From the NCBI GenBank assembly GCA_017547995.1, contig JAFYNW010000220.1, positions 1 to 11,614 on the forward strand: a stretch of 11,614 nt of DNA, in the 5' to 3' direction. Positions 5,841 to 11,614 of this stretch are shown piece by piece. The first letter of the stretch is position 1; each line of letters starts with the position of its first letter. Below the pieces are notes generated by a model. It saw nothing but the letters and a program-made list of their open reading frames with translations, did not search any database and was not told the origin of the DNA. Position numbers and translations under genes: made by a program. This DNA comes from Clostridia bacterium. GTDB lineage: Bacteria; Bacillota; Clostridia; Oscillospirales; Butyricicoccaceae.

Positions 5841-6068
5841 ATTATTTATTTTTCTTATGATAAAAATTGCGAGGGAAATTATGATTATTGCGCTGACTGC
5901 GATTACAGGCCACGAAACATCAGGGCCTGTCACGAAAATCGCGGTAGGGCCGTCTGCCCCGCCGATTATGCCGATTGATGCTGCTTCATTTTCGCATGTA
6001 TTGCCCATAAAAAGCCCGAGAATCAGCACGCAGACCGTAATAATTCCAAAAATAATCTTACTTTTCAT
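5838..6068 (-). CDS. 76-residue two-helix membrane protein with a decarboxylase beta-subunit motif
   Basis: The product has a lysine start, a first hydrophobic helix (about 5-22), a short polar segment, the motif SIGIIGGADGPTAIFV (31-46), a second hydrophobic helix (about 53-71), and a basic end (RKINN). The motif matches the conserved segment around the functional aspartate of the beta subunits of Na+-translocating decarboxylases (OadB, GcdB, MmdB), here D39. Those subunits have about 370-430 residues and many helices; everything else is absent, and no alpha or gamma subunit gene is nearby. The start overlaps the end of rluB by 11 bases with GAGG six bases upstream, so translation looks coupled. 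It is a real small gene by context: good ribosome binding site, typical membrane topology and a conserved motif. Function is unknown. It may match short proteins annotated as decarboxylase beta subunit in other Clostridia, but it is too small to pump alone. Confidence 0.72.
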   Translation of the reverse strand: MKSKIIFGIITVCVLILGLFMGNTCENEAASIGIIGGADGPTAIFVTGPDVSWPVIAVSAIIIISLAIFIIRKINN

Positions 6069-6783
6069 TGCCTGCCTCTTTTATAAGTGCTTCAACCTCT
6101 GCCTTTGTCAGCGCACGATACTGTCCGCTCTTGAGGTCACCAAGCTTGAGGCTGCCGACGGCAACGCGCTTGAGGAAGATGACCTTATAGCCACAGCTTT
6201 CGCACATTTTGCGAATCTGGCGGTTTCTGCCCTCGCGGATTTTGACCGAAAGGACAAAGCCGTATTCTGTTTCGGAAATCTTGCGGACGATAGGCTTTGC
6301 AATCTTATAGCCGTCGATTTCGCTGACCGATTCCATAAGCTTTGCCGCGTCCTTCTTCTTGTCGCCCATCATACCGACCAGGTATTCCTTGTACATCTCG
6401 TGGCGCGGATGAGTCAGCTTATAGGTAAGGTCGCCATCGTTTGTCATGATGAGCAGGCCCTCAGAATACATATCGAGTCTGCCCACAGGATAGACGCGCT
6501 CAGGCTCGTTTATAAGCTCGGTGACGTTTTTTCTGCCCTTTTCATCGGCGGCAGTTGTCACAAAGCCCTTCGGCTTGTTGAGCAAGAAATATACGTTTTC
6601 ACTTTTGACGGGAAGCGGCTTGCCGTCGACGATAATCTCGTCATTCTTCCCTGCCTTGTCACCGATTGTGGCAACCATGCCATTGACGGTGACTCTGCCT
6701 TCGGCAATAAGCTCTTCCGCTTTTCTGCGTGAGCAAACACCTGCGGCGGCAATTATTTTCTGAAGCTTTTCAGTATTTTCCAT
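6058..6783 (-). CDS. rluB: Pseudouridine synthase of the RsuA/RluB family
   Basis: The product has 241 residues: an S4 RNA-binding domain at the N terminus (EKLQKIIAAAGVCSRRKAEE, then VTVNG), followed by the catalytic domain with PVGRLDMYSEGLLIMTNDG, where D104 is the expected nucleophile, and the C-terminal REGRNRQIRKMCE block. Enzymes of this family isomerise single uridines in rRNA. RluB acts on 23S rRNA, and Gram-positive members in this neighbourhood are usually given that name, but the sequence alone does not exclude RsuA or RluE/F-type specificity. The start at 6783 lies 31 bases inside the carboxypeptidase gene. The best upstream purine run, AAGGA, is about 13 bases away, so initiation may depend on coupling. 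The order scpAB, carboxypeptidase, rluB resembles the B. subtilis scpA-scpB to dacB-rluB region. Confidence 0.92.
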   Translation of the reverse strand: MENTEKLQKIIAAAGVCSRRKAEELIAEGRVTVNGMVATIGDKAGKNDEIIVDGKPLPVKSENVYFLLNKPKGFVTTAADEKGRKNVTELINEPERVYPVGRLDMYSEGLLIMTNDGDLTYKLTHPRHEMYKEYLVGMMGDKKKDAAKLMESVSEIDGYKIAKPIVRKISETEYGFVLSVKIREGRNRQIRKMCESCGYKVIFLKRVAVGSLKLGDLKSGQYRALTKAEVEALIKEAGNEK

Positions 6784-7832
6784 ATATTGAATAAGTTCCT
6801 TTGTTTCGGCGTATTTTCCACAGTCTGTGTAAAGATAAGCTCTGTCTTATCGACAAGCTTATCATCGAGAAATACGTGGATTTCGCCATATTTTTCGCCT
6901 TTTACGGCGGTATTGTAGATAAAACGGGGAGCAAAGACCTTTACTTCAAGATTTTCGCCCTCTTTTACCGGAATATTTATGCTTTTTTGCGGAATTGTTT
7001 TTACTTTGACTGCCCTTTCGCCCATCACGGGCACGGTTATCCCGTCATTTTCATCCACAACCTGTGTAAGATTAGTTTCCTTGCCGTACTCATCGTAGAG
7101 TGCAAGATGGTCGTCCCAATCATCGGGTGCCGACAAGGTGACGGCAATATACTGCCTGCCGAATCTTTCAGCACAGGTCACGAGGCATCTGCCCGCCCTT
7201 TTCGTGTAGCCGGTTTTGACGCCGATGATGGTGTCGTCGGATTTGAGCAGCTTGTTATGGTTTGAAAAATATCTGCCTTCGATGGTTATGGCAGTAGTCG
7301 CCACAATTTCACGGAAGGTTTCGTTTTTCATAGCCTCGGCTGTGATGAGGGCAAGGTCGCGGGCTGTTGTGAGATGATTTTTCCCATCAAGTCCGCTTGG
7401 ATTTTCAAAAAAGGTGCTTTCCGCCCCGATTTCAATGGCTTTTGCATTCATAAGCGAGATAAAATCCGCCTGATTGCCCGTATAAAGCGAGGCGAGCGCC
7501 ACAGCGGCATCGTTGCCCGAATCAAGAAGCAGACCATAGAGAAGCGCCCTGACCGAGATTTTTTCGTCGGGCACAAGATAGATTGACGAGCCTTCGATAC
7601 CCGTCCATTCACGCTTTATCGTGACGATTTCATCTGCGTCATATAATTCAAGTGCCACAAGCGCCGTCATAATCTTTGTTGTGCTTGCGAAAAGACGATG
7701 GTCGTTTTCGTTATGGGATGCGATTATTTCATCCTTCAGAATATCATAAACCACGTAGCTTTGCGCCGAAATACCGTGGGATATGCCCGTTAAAAATCCA
7801 AAAAGCACAAGTGTGCATAAAAGCTTTTTCAT
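6753..7832 (-). CDS. D-alanyl-D-alanine carboxypeptidase (peptidase S11, DacB/DacF-like)
   Basis: The product has 359 residues and begins with a signal peptide (MKKLLCTLVLFGFLTGISHG, cleavage likely near residues 20-24), so it acts outside the membrane. All three active-site motifs are present: S50-T-T-K53 with the catalytic serine, S105-G-N107, and K206-T-G208. It removes the terminal D-alanine from peptidoglycan pentapeptides. A beta-rich C-terminal region (about 270-345) follows, as in PBP5-type enzymes. The last residues (IWKILKSFRK) are basic and may form a short membrane-associating helix. The neighbourhood with gerW and scpAB resembles that of the sporulation enzymes DacB and DacF, but which paralogue this is cannot be decided here. 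GAGG lies seven bases before the ATG. The 3' end overlaps rluB by 31 bases. Confidence 0.93.
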   Translation of the reverse strand: MKKLLCTLVLFGFLTGISHGISAQSYVVYDILKDEIIASHNENDHRLFASTTKIMTALVALELYDADEIVTIKREWTGIEGSSIYLVPDEKISVRALLYGLLLDSGNDAAVALASLYTGNQADFISLMNAKAIEIGAESTFFENPSGLDGKNHLTTARDLALITAEAMKNETFREIVATTAITIEGRYFSNHNKLLKSDDTIIGVKTGYTKRAGRCLVTCAERFGRQYIAVTLSAPDDWDDHLALYDEYGKETNLTQVVDENDGITVPVMGERAVKVKTIPQKSINIPVKEGENLEVKVFAPRFIYNTAVKGEKYGEIHVFLDDKLVDKTELIFTQTVENTPKQRNLFNIWKILKSFRK

Positions 7833-7848
7833 AAACTCACCTCATAGA

Positions 7849-7878
7849 ATTATATGAGGGAGGCTATGGTGATATGAA
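7849..7878 (-). promoter_or_regulatory. Candidate promoter of the carboxypeptidase-rluB unit
   Basis: On the minus strand TTCATA (7878-7873) and a perfect TATAAT (7854-7849) are 18 bases apart, which fits a sigma-A promoter. Transcription would begin near 7842, close to or within the GAGG ribosome binding site at 7843-7840, leaving a very short leader. The TATAAT also lies in the loop and edge of a small inverted repeat, CTCATA/TATGAG. The site is therefore only tentative. Confidence 0.35.
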
Positions 7879-7890
7879 TGCATGGGATGA

Positions 7891-7965
7891 TTGATAAACG
7901 CCCAATGGGCTACACCTCATCCGTCAACTACGTTGACACCTTCCCCTCAAGGGGAAGGCATATTT
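7891..7965. repeat. Three-hairpin intergenic repeat, long form (copy C)
   Basis: TTGATAAACG is followed by GCCC/GGGC (7900-7903, 7907-7910), GTCAAC/GTTGAC (7923-7928, 7932-7937) and a perfect 8-bp CCTTCCCC/GGGGAAGG (7939-7946, 7951-7958), with the same TACACCTCATCC linker as copies A and B. It ends next to the stop codon of gerW (7967-7969). The second hairpin has changed on both arms relative to copy A (C-G to A-T at its fifth pair), so pairing is preserved. Confidence 0.75.
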
Positions 7966-7966
7966 A

Positions 7967-8440
7967 TTACAAGATTTCGCCCTTTGGGAGCTGGTCTTCT
8001 TCTGTATAGTATTCAACTTCGAAATCAGGAAGGTCTTCTTCCTTTGTTTCATTCTTTGCAGCCTTTGGCTTGCGGTTTTCGATGATATTTGCCACCTTAT
8101 CGATTGCAGGAGGCACCATATCGAGAATACGGTCCACTGTGCCGACCTTTTCGCCCTGATTTACGTAAACAACGCGTGCGTTGCCGTCCTTGATGACGAT
8201 GAAAGCAACAGGATTGATTGTAACGCCTGCACCTGTGCCGCCTGTGAAGGAAATCTTGCCGTCTGCAGCCTTTGCGTTAGCATCGATGCCGCCTACGCCC
8301 ATACCGACGGAAAGCTTTGTGACAGGGATGAGAGTTGTGCCGTCTGCTGTTGTGATTGGAGAGCCGACGATGCTGTTTACGTCGACCATGCCCTTTACTT
8401 TATCAAATGCACTTGCGAGGAAATCTGCTAAATTGTTCAT
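7967..8440 (-). CDS. gerW: GerW/YtfJ family sporulation protein
   Basis: The product has 157 residues. Residues 1-24 form an amphipathic start (MNNLADFLASAFDKVKGMVD, then VNSI). The YtfJ core follows: VGSPITTADGTTLIPVTKLS (25-44), the glycine-rich VGMGVGG and SFTGGTGAGVTINPVAFIVI (64-83), then VYVNQGEKVGTVDRILDMVP. The tail is charged and acidic. YtfJ/GerW is made in the forespore of Bacillus and is needed for normal germination; the molecular role is unknown. The start overlaps the DUF2953 gene by four bases (ATGA), with AGGAAGG six bases upstream. Pairing with DUF2953 mirrors ytfI-ytfJ in B. subtilis and supports the call. It implies a spore former, although YtfJ homologues also occur in some non-sporulating lineages. 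The core is complete. Confidence 0.92.
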   Translation of the reverse strand: MNNLADFLASAFDKVKGMVDVNSIVGSPITTADGTTLIPVTKLSVGMGVGGIDANAKAADGKISFTGGTGAGVTINPVAFIVIKDGNARVVYVNQGEKVGTVDRILDMVPPAIDKVANIIENRKPKAAKNETKEEDLPDFEVEYYTEEDQLPKGEIL

Positions 8441-9117
8441 AGTATACCTTCCTTTAATATCTTAATGAGTGCTGCCACAGCTGCTAAAAGCAACGTGCCA
8501 GGTCTTACATACACGATTAAATCGCAGGCGATGGCTGTTTCGCTTTTGGAGAAATCCATGCCCACGTTGACGTGCTGGTCCTTGATTGTGAATACCTTTT
8601 CCAGCACCGGCTGTGTTTCGATAAGCAGGATACACAGCTTGCCATAGTCCTGCGCCATCTTCGCCTTGTCCTCGTCGGCAACTGTGATGACCATGTAAAG
8701 CTGCTCAAACACGATGCCCTTGAGGATTTTTTTCGACAGCGAAAGGACGATTGAGATTATTTTCTTTATTTTTTCAAAGGTCAGCTTCTTTACAAAGCTT
8801 TCCTTTTTCTTCTTTGGCTTGTCAGGCTTTTTGCCGCTTTGCTCTGTCTGCTGAGGCTTGTCTGCCGCTGCAGATTCAGGCTTTTTCTTTGGCTTTTTGT
8901 CCTTTTTCTCTTTCTTTACCTTCTTCTCCTTCGGCTTTGACGGCAATATCGTATATTTTATGCCGTTCCAGCTGACCCAGAGGGATAATTCGGGATAAAC
9001 GATGCCTATTTTCACAGGCGTTATAAGAATGATGAGGATGAGAGCGAGAACAACGAGCAGCAATATGCCTATTGTCTTAAGAATAAAGCCAAGCACTGCC
9101 CCAATTATTCCCATCAT
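8437..9117 (-). CDS. DUF2953 domain membrane protein (YtfI-like)
   Basis: The product has 226 residues. It starts with a long transmembrane helix (about 3-33), then a short beta-like segment (VKIGIVYPELSLWVSWNGIKYTI spans 35-57). A strongly basic lysine/proline-rich stretch with almost no hydrophobic residues occupies about 61-107. The C-terminal half (108-226) holds the conserved DUF2953 part, including EQLYMVITVADEDKAKMAQDYG, and a hydrophobic end (GTLLLAAVAALIKIL). Function is not known; in Bacillus the homologue ytfI lies beside ytfJ, as here. The first ATG overlaps the scpB stop by four bases and has GGAGG seven bases upstream; a second ATG follows directly. The lysine-rich insert is notable and could bind anionic lipid or nucleic acid, but that is inference. 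Confidence 0.82.
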   Translation of the reverse strand: MMGIIGAVLGFILKTIGILLLVVLALILIILITPVKIGIVYPELSLWVSWNGIKYTILPSKPKEKKVKKEKKDKKPKKKPESAAADKPQQTEQSGKKPDKPKKKKESFVKKLTFEKIKKIISIVLSLSKKILKGIVFEQLYMVITVADEDKAKMAQDYGKLCILLIETQPVLEKVFTIKDQHVNVGMDFSKSETAIACDLIVYVRPGTLLLAAVAALIKILKEGIL

Positions 9118-9683
9118 TGCGGATCCTCCGGCATAAGCACGTTGAAGGCAAGCTGCTCAGGGTCGTCCTTTGCAAATTCCTTTACGTTTGGCAAATCATC
9201 AAGGGATGAAATGCCAAAGGCACGCAAGAAACCTTCTGTTGTTTTATATAACGTAGGCTTGCCCGGTACGTCAAGCTTACCGCAGGAAGTGATAAGCTCC
9301 TTTTCGATGAGGGAATGCATTGTGTACGTACTGTCGACACCGCGAATCTGCTCGATATACACCTTTGTCACAGGCTGTTTATATGCCACGATGGCAAGGA
9401 CCTCGAGGGCCGACTGTGAAAGGGGATTAGGCTTTCTTGTTTCGAGCACACCGCGTACGTATTTTGAATAGTCACTGCGTGAGCAGAGCTGATATGAGCC
9501 GTCAAGCTCGAGCAGCTTTATGCCGCGCATATTATAATCATAGAAATCGCCAAGCTCCTGCGCCACGTTGGAGAGCAATTCTTCGTCTATTTCCATAATC
9601 TGACAAAGCTTGGTTTTTGAAACGCTGTCACCCGATGCGAACAGAATCGCTTCGAGTATATTCATAGCCTCACGAAACTCCAT
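9114..9683 (-). CDS. scpB: SMC-ScpA-ScpB condensin subunit ScpB
   Basis: ScpB is the winged-helix (kite) partner that dimerises and holds the kleisin ScpA in the SMC complex, which organises and segregates the chromosome. The 189-residue product begins MEFREAMNILEAILFASGD and contains the family blocks GSYQLCSR, NPLSQSALEVLAIVAYKQPVT, IEQIRGVDS and LYKTTEGFLRAFGISSLDDLP in the usual order and spacing. I chose the ATG at 9683 because GGGAGG is six bases upstream and the usual ScpB start follows. The in-frame ATG at 9722 would add 13 residues that overlap scpA and lack a family match. The gene overlaps scpA by 14 bases and the next gene by four, indicating one coupled operon. Confidence 0.95.
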   Translation of the reverse strand: MEFREAMNILEAILFASGDSVSKTKLCQIMEIDEELLSNVAQELGDFYDYNMRGIKLLELDGSYQLCSRSDYSKYVRGVLETRKPNPLSQSALEVLAIVAYKQPVTKVYIEQIRGVDSTYTMHSLIEKELITSCGKLDVPGKPTLYKTTEGFLRAFGISSLDDLPNVKEFAKDDPEQLAFNVLMPEDPQ

Positions 9684-10428
9684 CTTCTTCCTCCCTGTAC
9701 TGCGGCAGCTGACCGATATCACCAGCGAGCCTGAGCGAATAACCTTCGTTTTCTTCTTCTATCTCAATTTTATTGACCTTGGCAAGTTCGAGTACGGCGA
9801 GGAAAATCGCCACGATATCGCTTCGGCTTTTTGCCGAAAGCACAAGGTCTGTAAGGCTGAGCACCTTATTTTCCATAAACATACGGGAAATAATCCCGAT
9901 TTTTTCGTTGACAGATGCCTTTTCTCTGCCGACAATGCCTGAAAACTTGCTGAGTTTAGGCGGCATTGCGCGCTCTGCCCTGTCGACGATGCTGTTGATT
10001 GCTTTGAGCAGGGAATCCATTGTGACTGTGCCTGTGAAAGCCTTGCTTTTTTCCTTTTCAAGTCTTTCAGGGCCCTTTACAAAGATATCTCTGCCAATTT
10101 CGCCCATCTGCGCAAGTTTTTCGCCTGCAAGCTTGATGCGCTGATATTCAAGGAGGGCTTCGACCAGGCTTTCGCGTGGGTCTTCTTCCTCCTCGTCATA
10201 CTTAGGCAGCAGCATTTTGGACTTGATATAGGTGAGATGCGCCGCCATCGCCACAAAATCCGAGGAGACGTGCATATCGAAAGACTTCATCTGCTCCAAG
10301 TATTCAAGATATTGTTCAAGAATGACGGCAATCGGAATATCCATAATGCTGACCTTGTTTTTCGCTATAAGCGAAAGCAGAAGGTCGAGCGGGCCGTCGA
10401 ATTTTTCAAGATGAAATGTGATTTCCAT
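9670..10428 (-). CDS. scpA: SMC-ScpA-ScpB condensin kleisin ScpA
   Basis: ScpA bridges the head domains of the SMC dimer. The 252-residue product has the N-terminal kleisin signature FDGPLDLLLSLIAKNKVSIMD (from residue 9), then ILEQYLEYLEQM and the helix AAHLTYIKSKMLLP. The middle is variable and charged (EEEEDPRESL and after). A C-terminal winged helix binds the SMC head, with DIVAIFLAVLELAKVNKIEI near 212-231. Length and order are normal for the family. The start has AGGAGT nine bases upstream. It is the first gene of the scpA-scpB-DUF2953-gerW run. The 75 bases upstream separate it from the stop of the hypothetical gene and hold only a weak AT hairpin, so read-through from that gene remains possible. 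Confidence 0.95.
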   Translation of the reverse strand: MEITFHLEKFDGPLDLLLSLIAKNKVSIMDIPIAVILEQYLEYLEQMKSFDMHVSSDFVAMAAHLTYIKSKMLLPKYDEEEEDPRESLVEALLEYQRIKLAGEKLAQMGEIGRDIFVKGPERLEKEKSKAFTGTVTMDSLLKAINSIVDRAERAMPPKLSKFSGIVGREKASVNEKIGIISRMFMENKVLSLTDLVLSAKSRSDIVAIFLAVLELAKVNKIEIEEENEGYSLRLAGDIGQLPQYREEEDGVS

Positions 10429-10503
10429 TAAGACGTTACTCCTGACGAATTGTTTACCGCGTAACCGTTGAGGTGTGCTTATTTCAAGTTTAAATAAAAA
10501 CTT

Positions 10504-11481
10504 TTAATCTTTAAAATAAAACTCTATTGTTGCCTTATAATTTCCAGAATCACTTTCTTCAATATTGTTTATTCTAGAAAACTTTATTGCTTCCTTATTT
10601 TCTGTAATCCACTCGCTTGCTTTCTCACCCAATTCACCAAGTTCATTGCCACTTTCATCTGTAATAACGTAATTATCAGTTTCATACGATGATTCGAATG
10701 ATACTAAATCACCATCCATACAACAGCCGACATTCTCAAATCTACTGCTTCCAAACTCGTCTTCTTTTTTCAATATTTTAGTAAGTTTAAATGCGTTCAT
10801 TGAAAGACTGTTAATTTCTTTATAAAATGCAATTTTAAATGTTGCATATCCTTTTTCCATATTTACTTTATTGATATGTCCACAAAAATAATCATCTCTT
10901 TTAATCCAATCGTTCACCATATCCTGAACTTTACCTTTATATAAGTATCCGATTTTTTGGGTATCTAAAAAGATAGCAACTGCATTTTTATCGTACTCAT
11001 TATTGACTTCTTTTTTAAATTCAAGTGTTCTCCCGCCATTACCTATTATTAAGTCTAGCACAGGTATTGCAATGTTTTCTTCATATTCATACGCTAAATA
11101 TTTATCCTCAACAAAATCCGGAAACAGATTGTAATTCTTTTCTGCCTCGTTTTTTTCAACAGTTTTACTCTGGGTTCTTATACAAGTTTCTTCAACATTA
11201 TGTATCCTTTTTTCACCACAAGAAACCTTTTTTTCAGCTGTTACACTCTTCATCGTACTTTCTTTTAATTGATTGTCAACAATTTTTTTTAGGTTTTTAG
11301 AATATGCAAACATAAATATACCAACTGTTACAAGTATAATTCCAAACAAAACACTTACACTAGCACACATCATCCCAATTAACATCAAAAGAATCGCAAA
11401 CATTTTACTGATTGTAGCTAACATTTTTGCTGTTTTATAGGAATATGAACTATTTCCTATTATTATTTTTTTGTTTTCCAT
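10504..11481 (-). CDS. Membrane-anchored protein with one HIRAN-like domain and a second degenerate copy
   Basis: I do not know this 325-residue protein as a named family. Two hydrophobic segments lie close together at about 18-40 and 42-60, then a charged, low-complexity linker (61-118). Residues about 137-222 resemble a HIRAN domain: LEFKKEVNNEYDKNAVAIF followed by KIGYLYKGKVQDMVNDWI matches the family pattern of NxYDxNAVAV and then IGYL. HIRAN domains are found on SNF2-type helicases and alone in bacteria, and bind DNA ends or damage; the role here is unknown. Residues about 248-324 repeat the plan in degenerate form (LVSFESSYETDNYVI, then ELGELGEKASEWI), and both copies end alike (GYATFKIAFYK versus NYKATIEFYFK). 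GGGAGG lies seven bases before the ATG. Base composition is far more AT-rich than its neighbours (25% G+C at 10501-10560 versus 53% at 9781-9840), suggesting acquisition. The HIRAN call is by motif only. Confidence 0.62.
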   Translation of the reverse strand: MENKKIIIGNSSYSYKTAKMLATISKMFAILLMLIGMMCASVSVLFGIILVTVGIFMFAYSKNLKKIVDNQLKESTMKSVTAEKKVSCGEKRIHNVEETCIRTQSKTVEKNEAEKNYNLFPDFVEDKYLAYEYEENIAIPVLDLIIGNGGRTLEFKKEVNNEYDKNAVAIFLDTQKIGYLYKGKVQDMVNDWIKRDDYFCGHINKVNMEKGYATFKIAFYKEINSLSMNAFKLTKILKKEDEFGSSRFENVGCCMDGDLVSFESSYETDNYVITDESGNELGELGEKASEWITENKEAIKFSRINNIEESDSGNYKATIEFYFKD

Positions 11482-11495
11482 CGTATATCCTCCCT

Positions 11496-11523
11496 ATTAT
11501 ACCATTATTTAAGCTTTTAACAA
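11496..11523 (-). promoter_or_regulatory. Candidate promoter of the HIRAN-like gene
   Basis: On the minus strand TTGTTA (11523-11518) and a perfect TATAAT (11501-11496) are 16 bases apart. The ribosome binding site GGGAGG begins only one base after the TATAAT, so the usual start point would fall within it. Either the leader is extremely short or the true promoter lies further upstream. Confidence 0.35.
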
Positions 11524-11545
11524 ATCTTCTCTGCTCTGTCACATC

Positions 11546-11579
11546 GAGCCTTCCCCTCAACCGGAAGGCTCTTTTATTT
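11546..11579 (+). terminator. Terminator-like hairpin related to the intergenic repeats (copy E)
   Basis: GAGCCTTCC (11546-11554) pairs perfectly with GGAAGGCTC (11563-11571) and is followed by TTTTATTT, giving an intrinsic terminator on the plus strand. Its arms and loop (CCTTCCCCTCAA) match the third hairpin of the long-form repeats. No plus-strand gene precedes it in the window, so it may be a repeat remnant rather than the end of a gene. An outer pair, TGTCACA (11537-11543) with TGTGACA (11582-11588), flanks it. Confidence 0.6.
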
Positions 11580-11581
11580 AG

Positions 11582-11594
11582 TGTGACAAGTCAC
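11582..11594. repeat. Palindrome TGTGACAAGTCAC, second copy
   Basis: These 13 bases are identical to 690-702, and GTGAC-AA-GTCAC is a perfect inverted repeat. As at the first site, it follows a terminator-type hairpin by a short distance. The region beyond it to the window end holds nothing I can identify. Confidence 0.5.
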
Positions 11595-11614
11595 GTTGAT
11601 TAAGCGGACGAGCA

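Noticed and set aside
10486..10503. Terminator after the HIRAN-like gene
   Set aside because: AAGTTT/AAACTT forms only a 6-bp AT stem, with no T-tract on the minus strand. It is too weak to call.

Overview
This window looks like a chromosomal segment of a spore-forming gut-type Firmicute of class Clostridia, probably an Oscillospiraceae/Ruminococcaceae relative. The evidence is an IspH-ribosomal protein S1 fusion (a clostridial trait), the block cmk-plsC-ispH/rpsA next to a BaiN/HI0933-type flavoprotein, the block scpA-scpB-DUF2953-gerW with sporulation-linked genes, strong AGGAGG-type ribosome binding sites, and many GC-rich palindromic intergenic repeats of the kind common in gut Clostridia. 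The assignment is inferred from gene content, not from a marker-gene comparison.

Layout. At the left edge the plus strand holds the 3' part of an MgtC/SapB-family membrane protein, which ends at a clear terminator. A convergent region with no gene follows (635-1130), filled with palindromic repeats and hairpins. Every remaining gene is on the minus strand, so transcription runs right to left: a membrane-anchored HIRAN-like hypothetical protein (11481-10504); scpA, scpB, a DUF2953 protein and gerW (10428-7967), all overlapping; a D,D-carboxypeptidase, an RluB-type pseudouridine synthase and a 76-residue two-helix membrane protein (7832-5838), all overlapping; a FAD flavoprotein (5719-4502); and cmk, plsC and the ispH-rpsA fusion (4312-1131), again overlapping and ending at an intrinsic terminator.

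How the genes fit together. scpA/scpB encode the kleisin and winged-helix partners of SMC condensin. The DUF2953 protein and GerW correspond to the B. subtilis ytfI-ytfJ pair, and the carboxypeptidase trims peptidoglycan peptides. RluB modifies 23S rRNA, Cmk recycles CMP/dCMP, PlsC makes phosphatidic acid, IspH completes the MEP isoprenoid pathway and the S1 repeats bind mRNA on the ribosome. These are core growth and sporulation functions. The hypothetical gene at the right end is much more AT-rich and looks accessory.

Most interesting points: (1) a near-consensus Shine-Dalgarno and ATG inside ispH-rpsA, exactly at the domain junction, which could yield a separate S1 protein; (2) a 76-residue protein that carries the ion-site motif of the Na+-pumping decarboxylase beta subunit (GIIGGADGPTAIFV) between two membrane helices, without the rest of the pump; (3) a membrane-anchored protein with one HIRAN-like domain and a second, degenerate copy; (4) a family of intergenic repeats whose stems change in sequence but keep pairing, sitting just downstream of three minus-strand gene groups; (5) a 13-base palindromic word repeated near both ends of the window.
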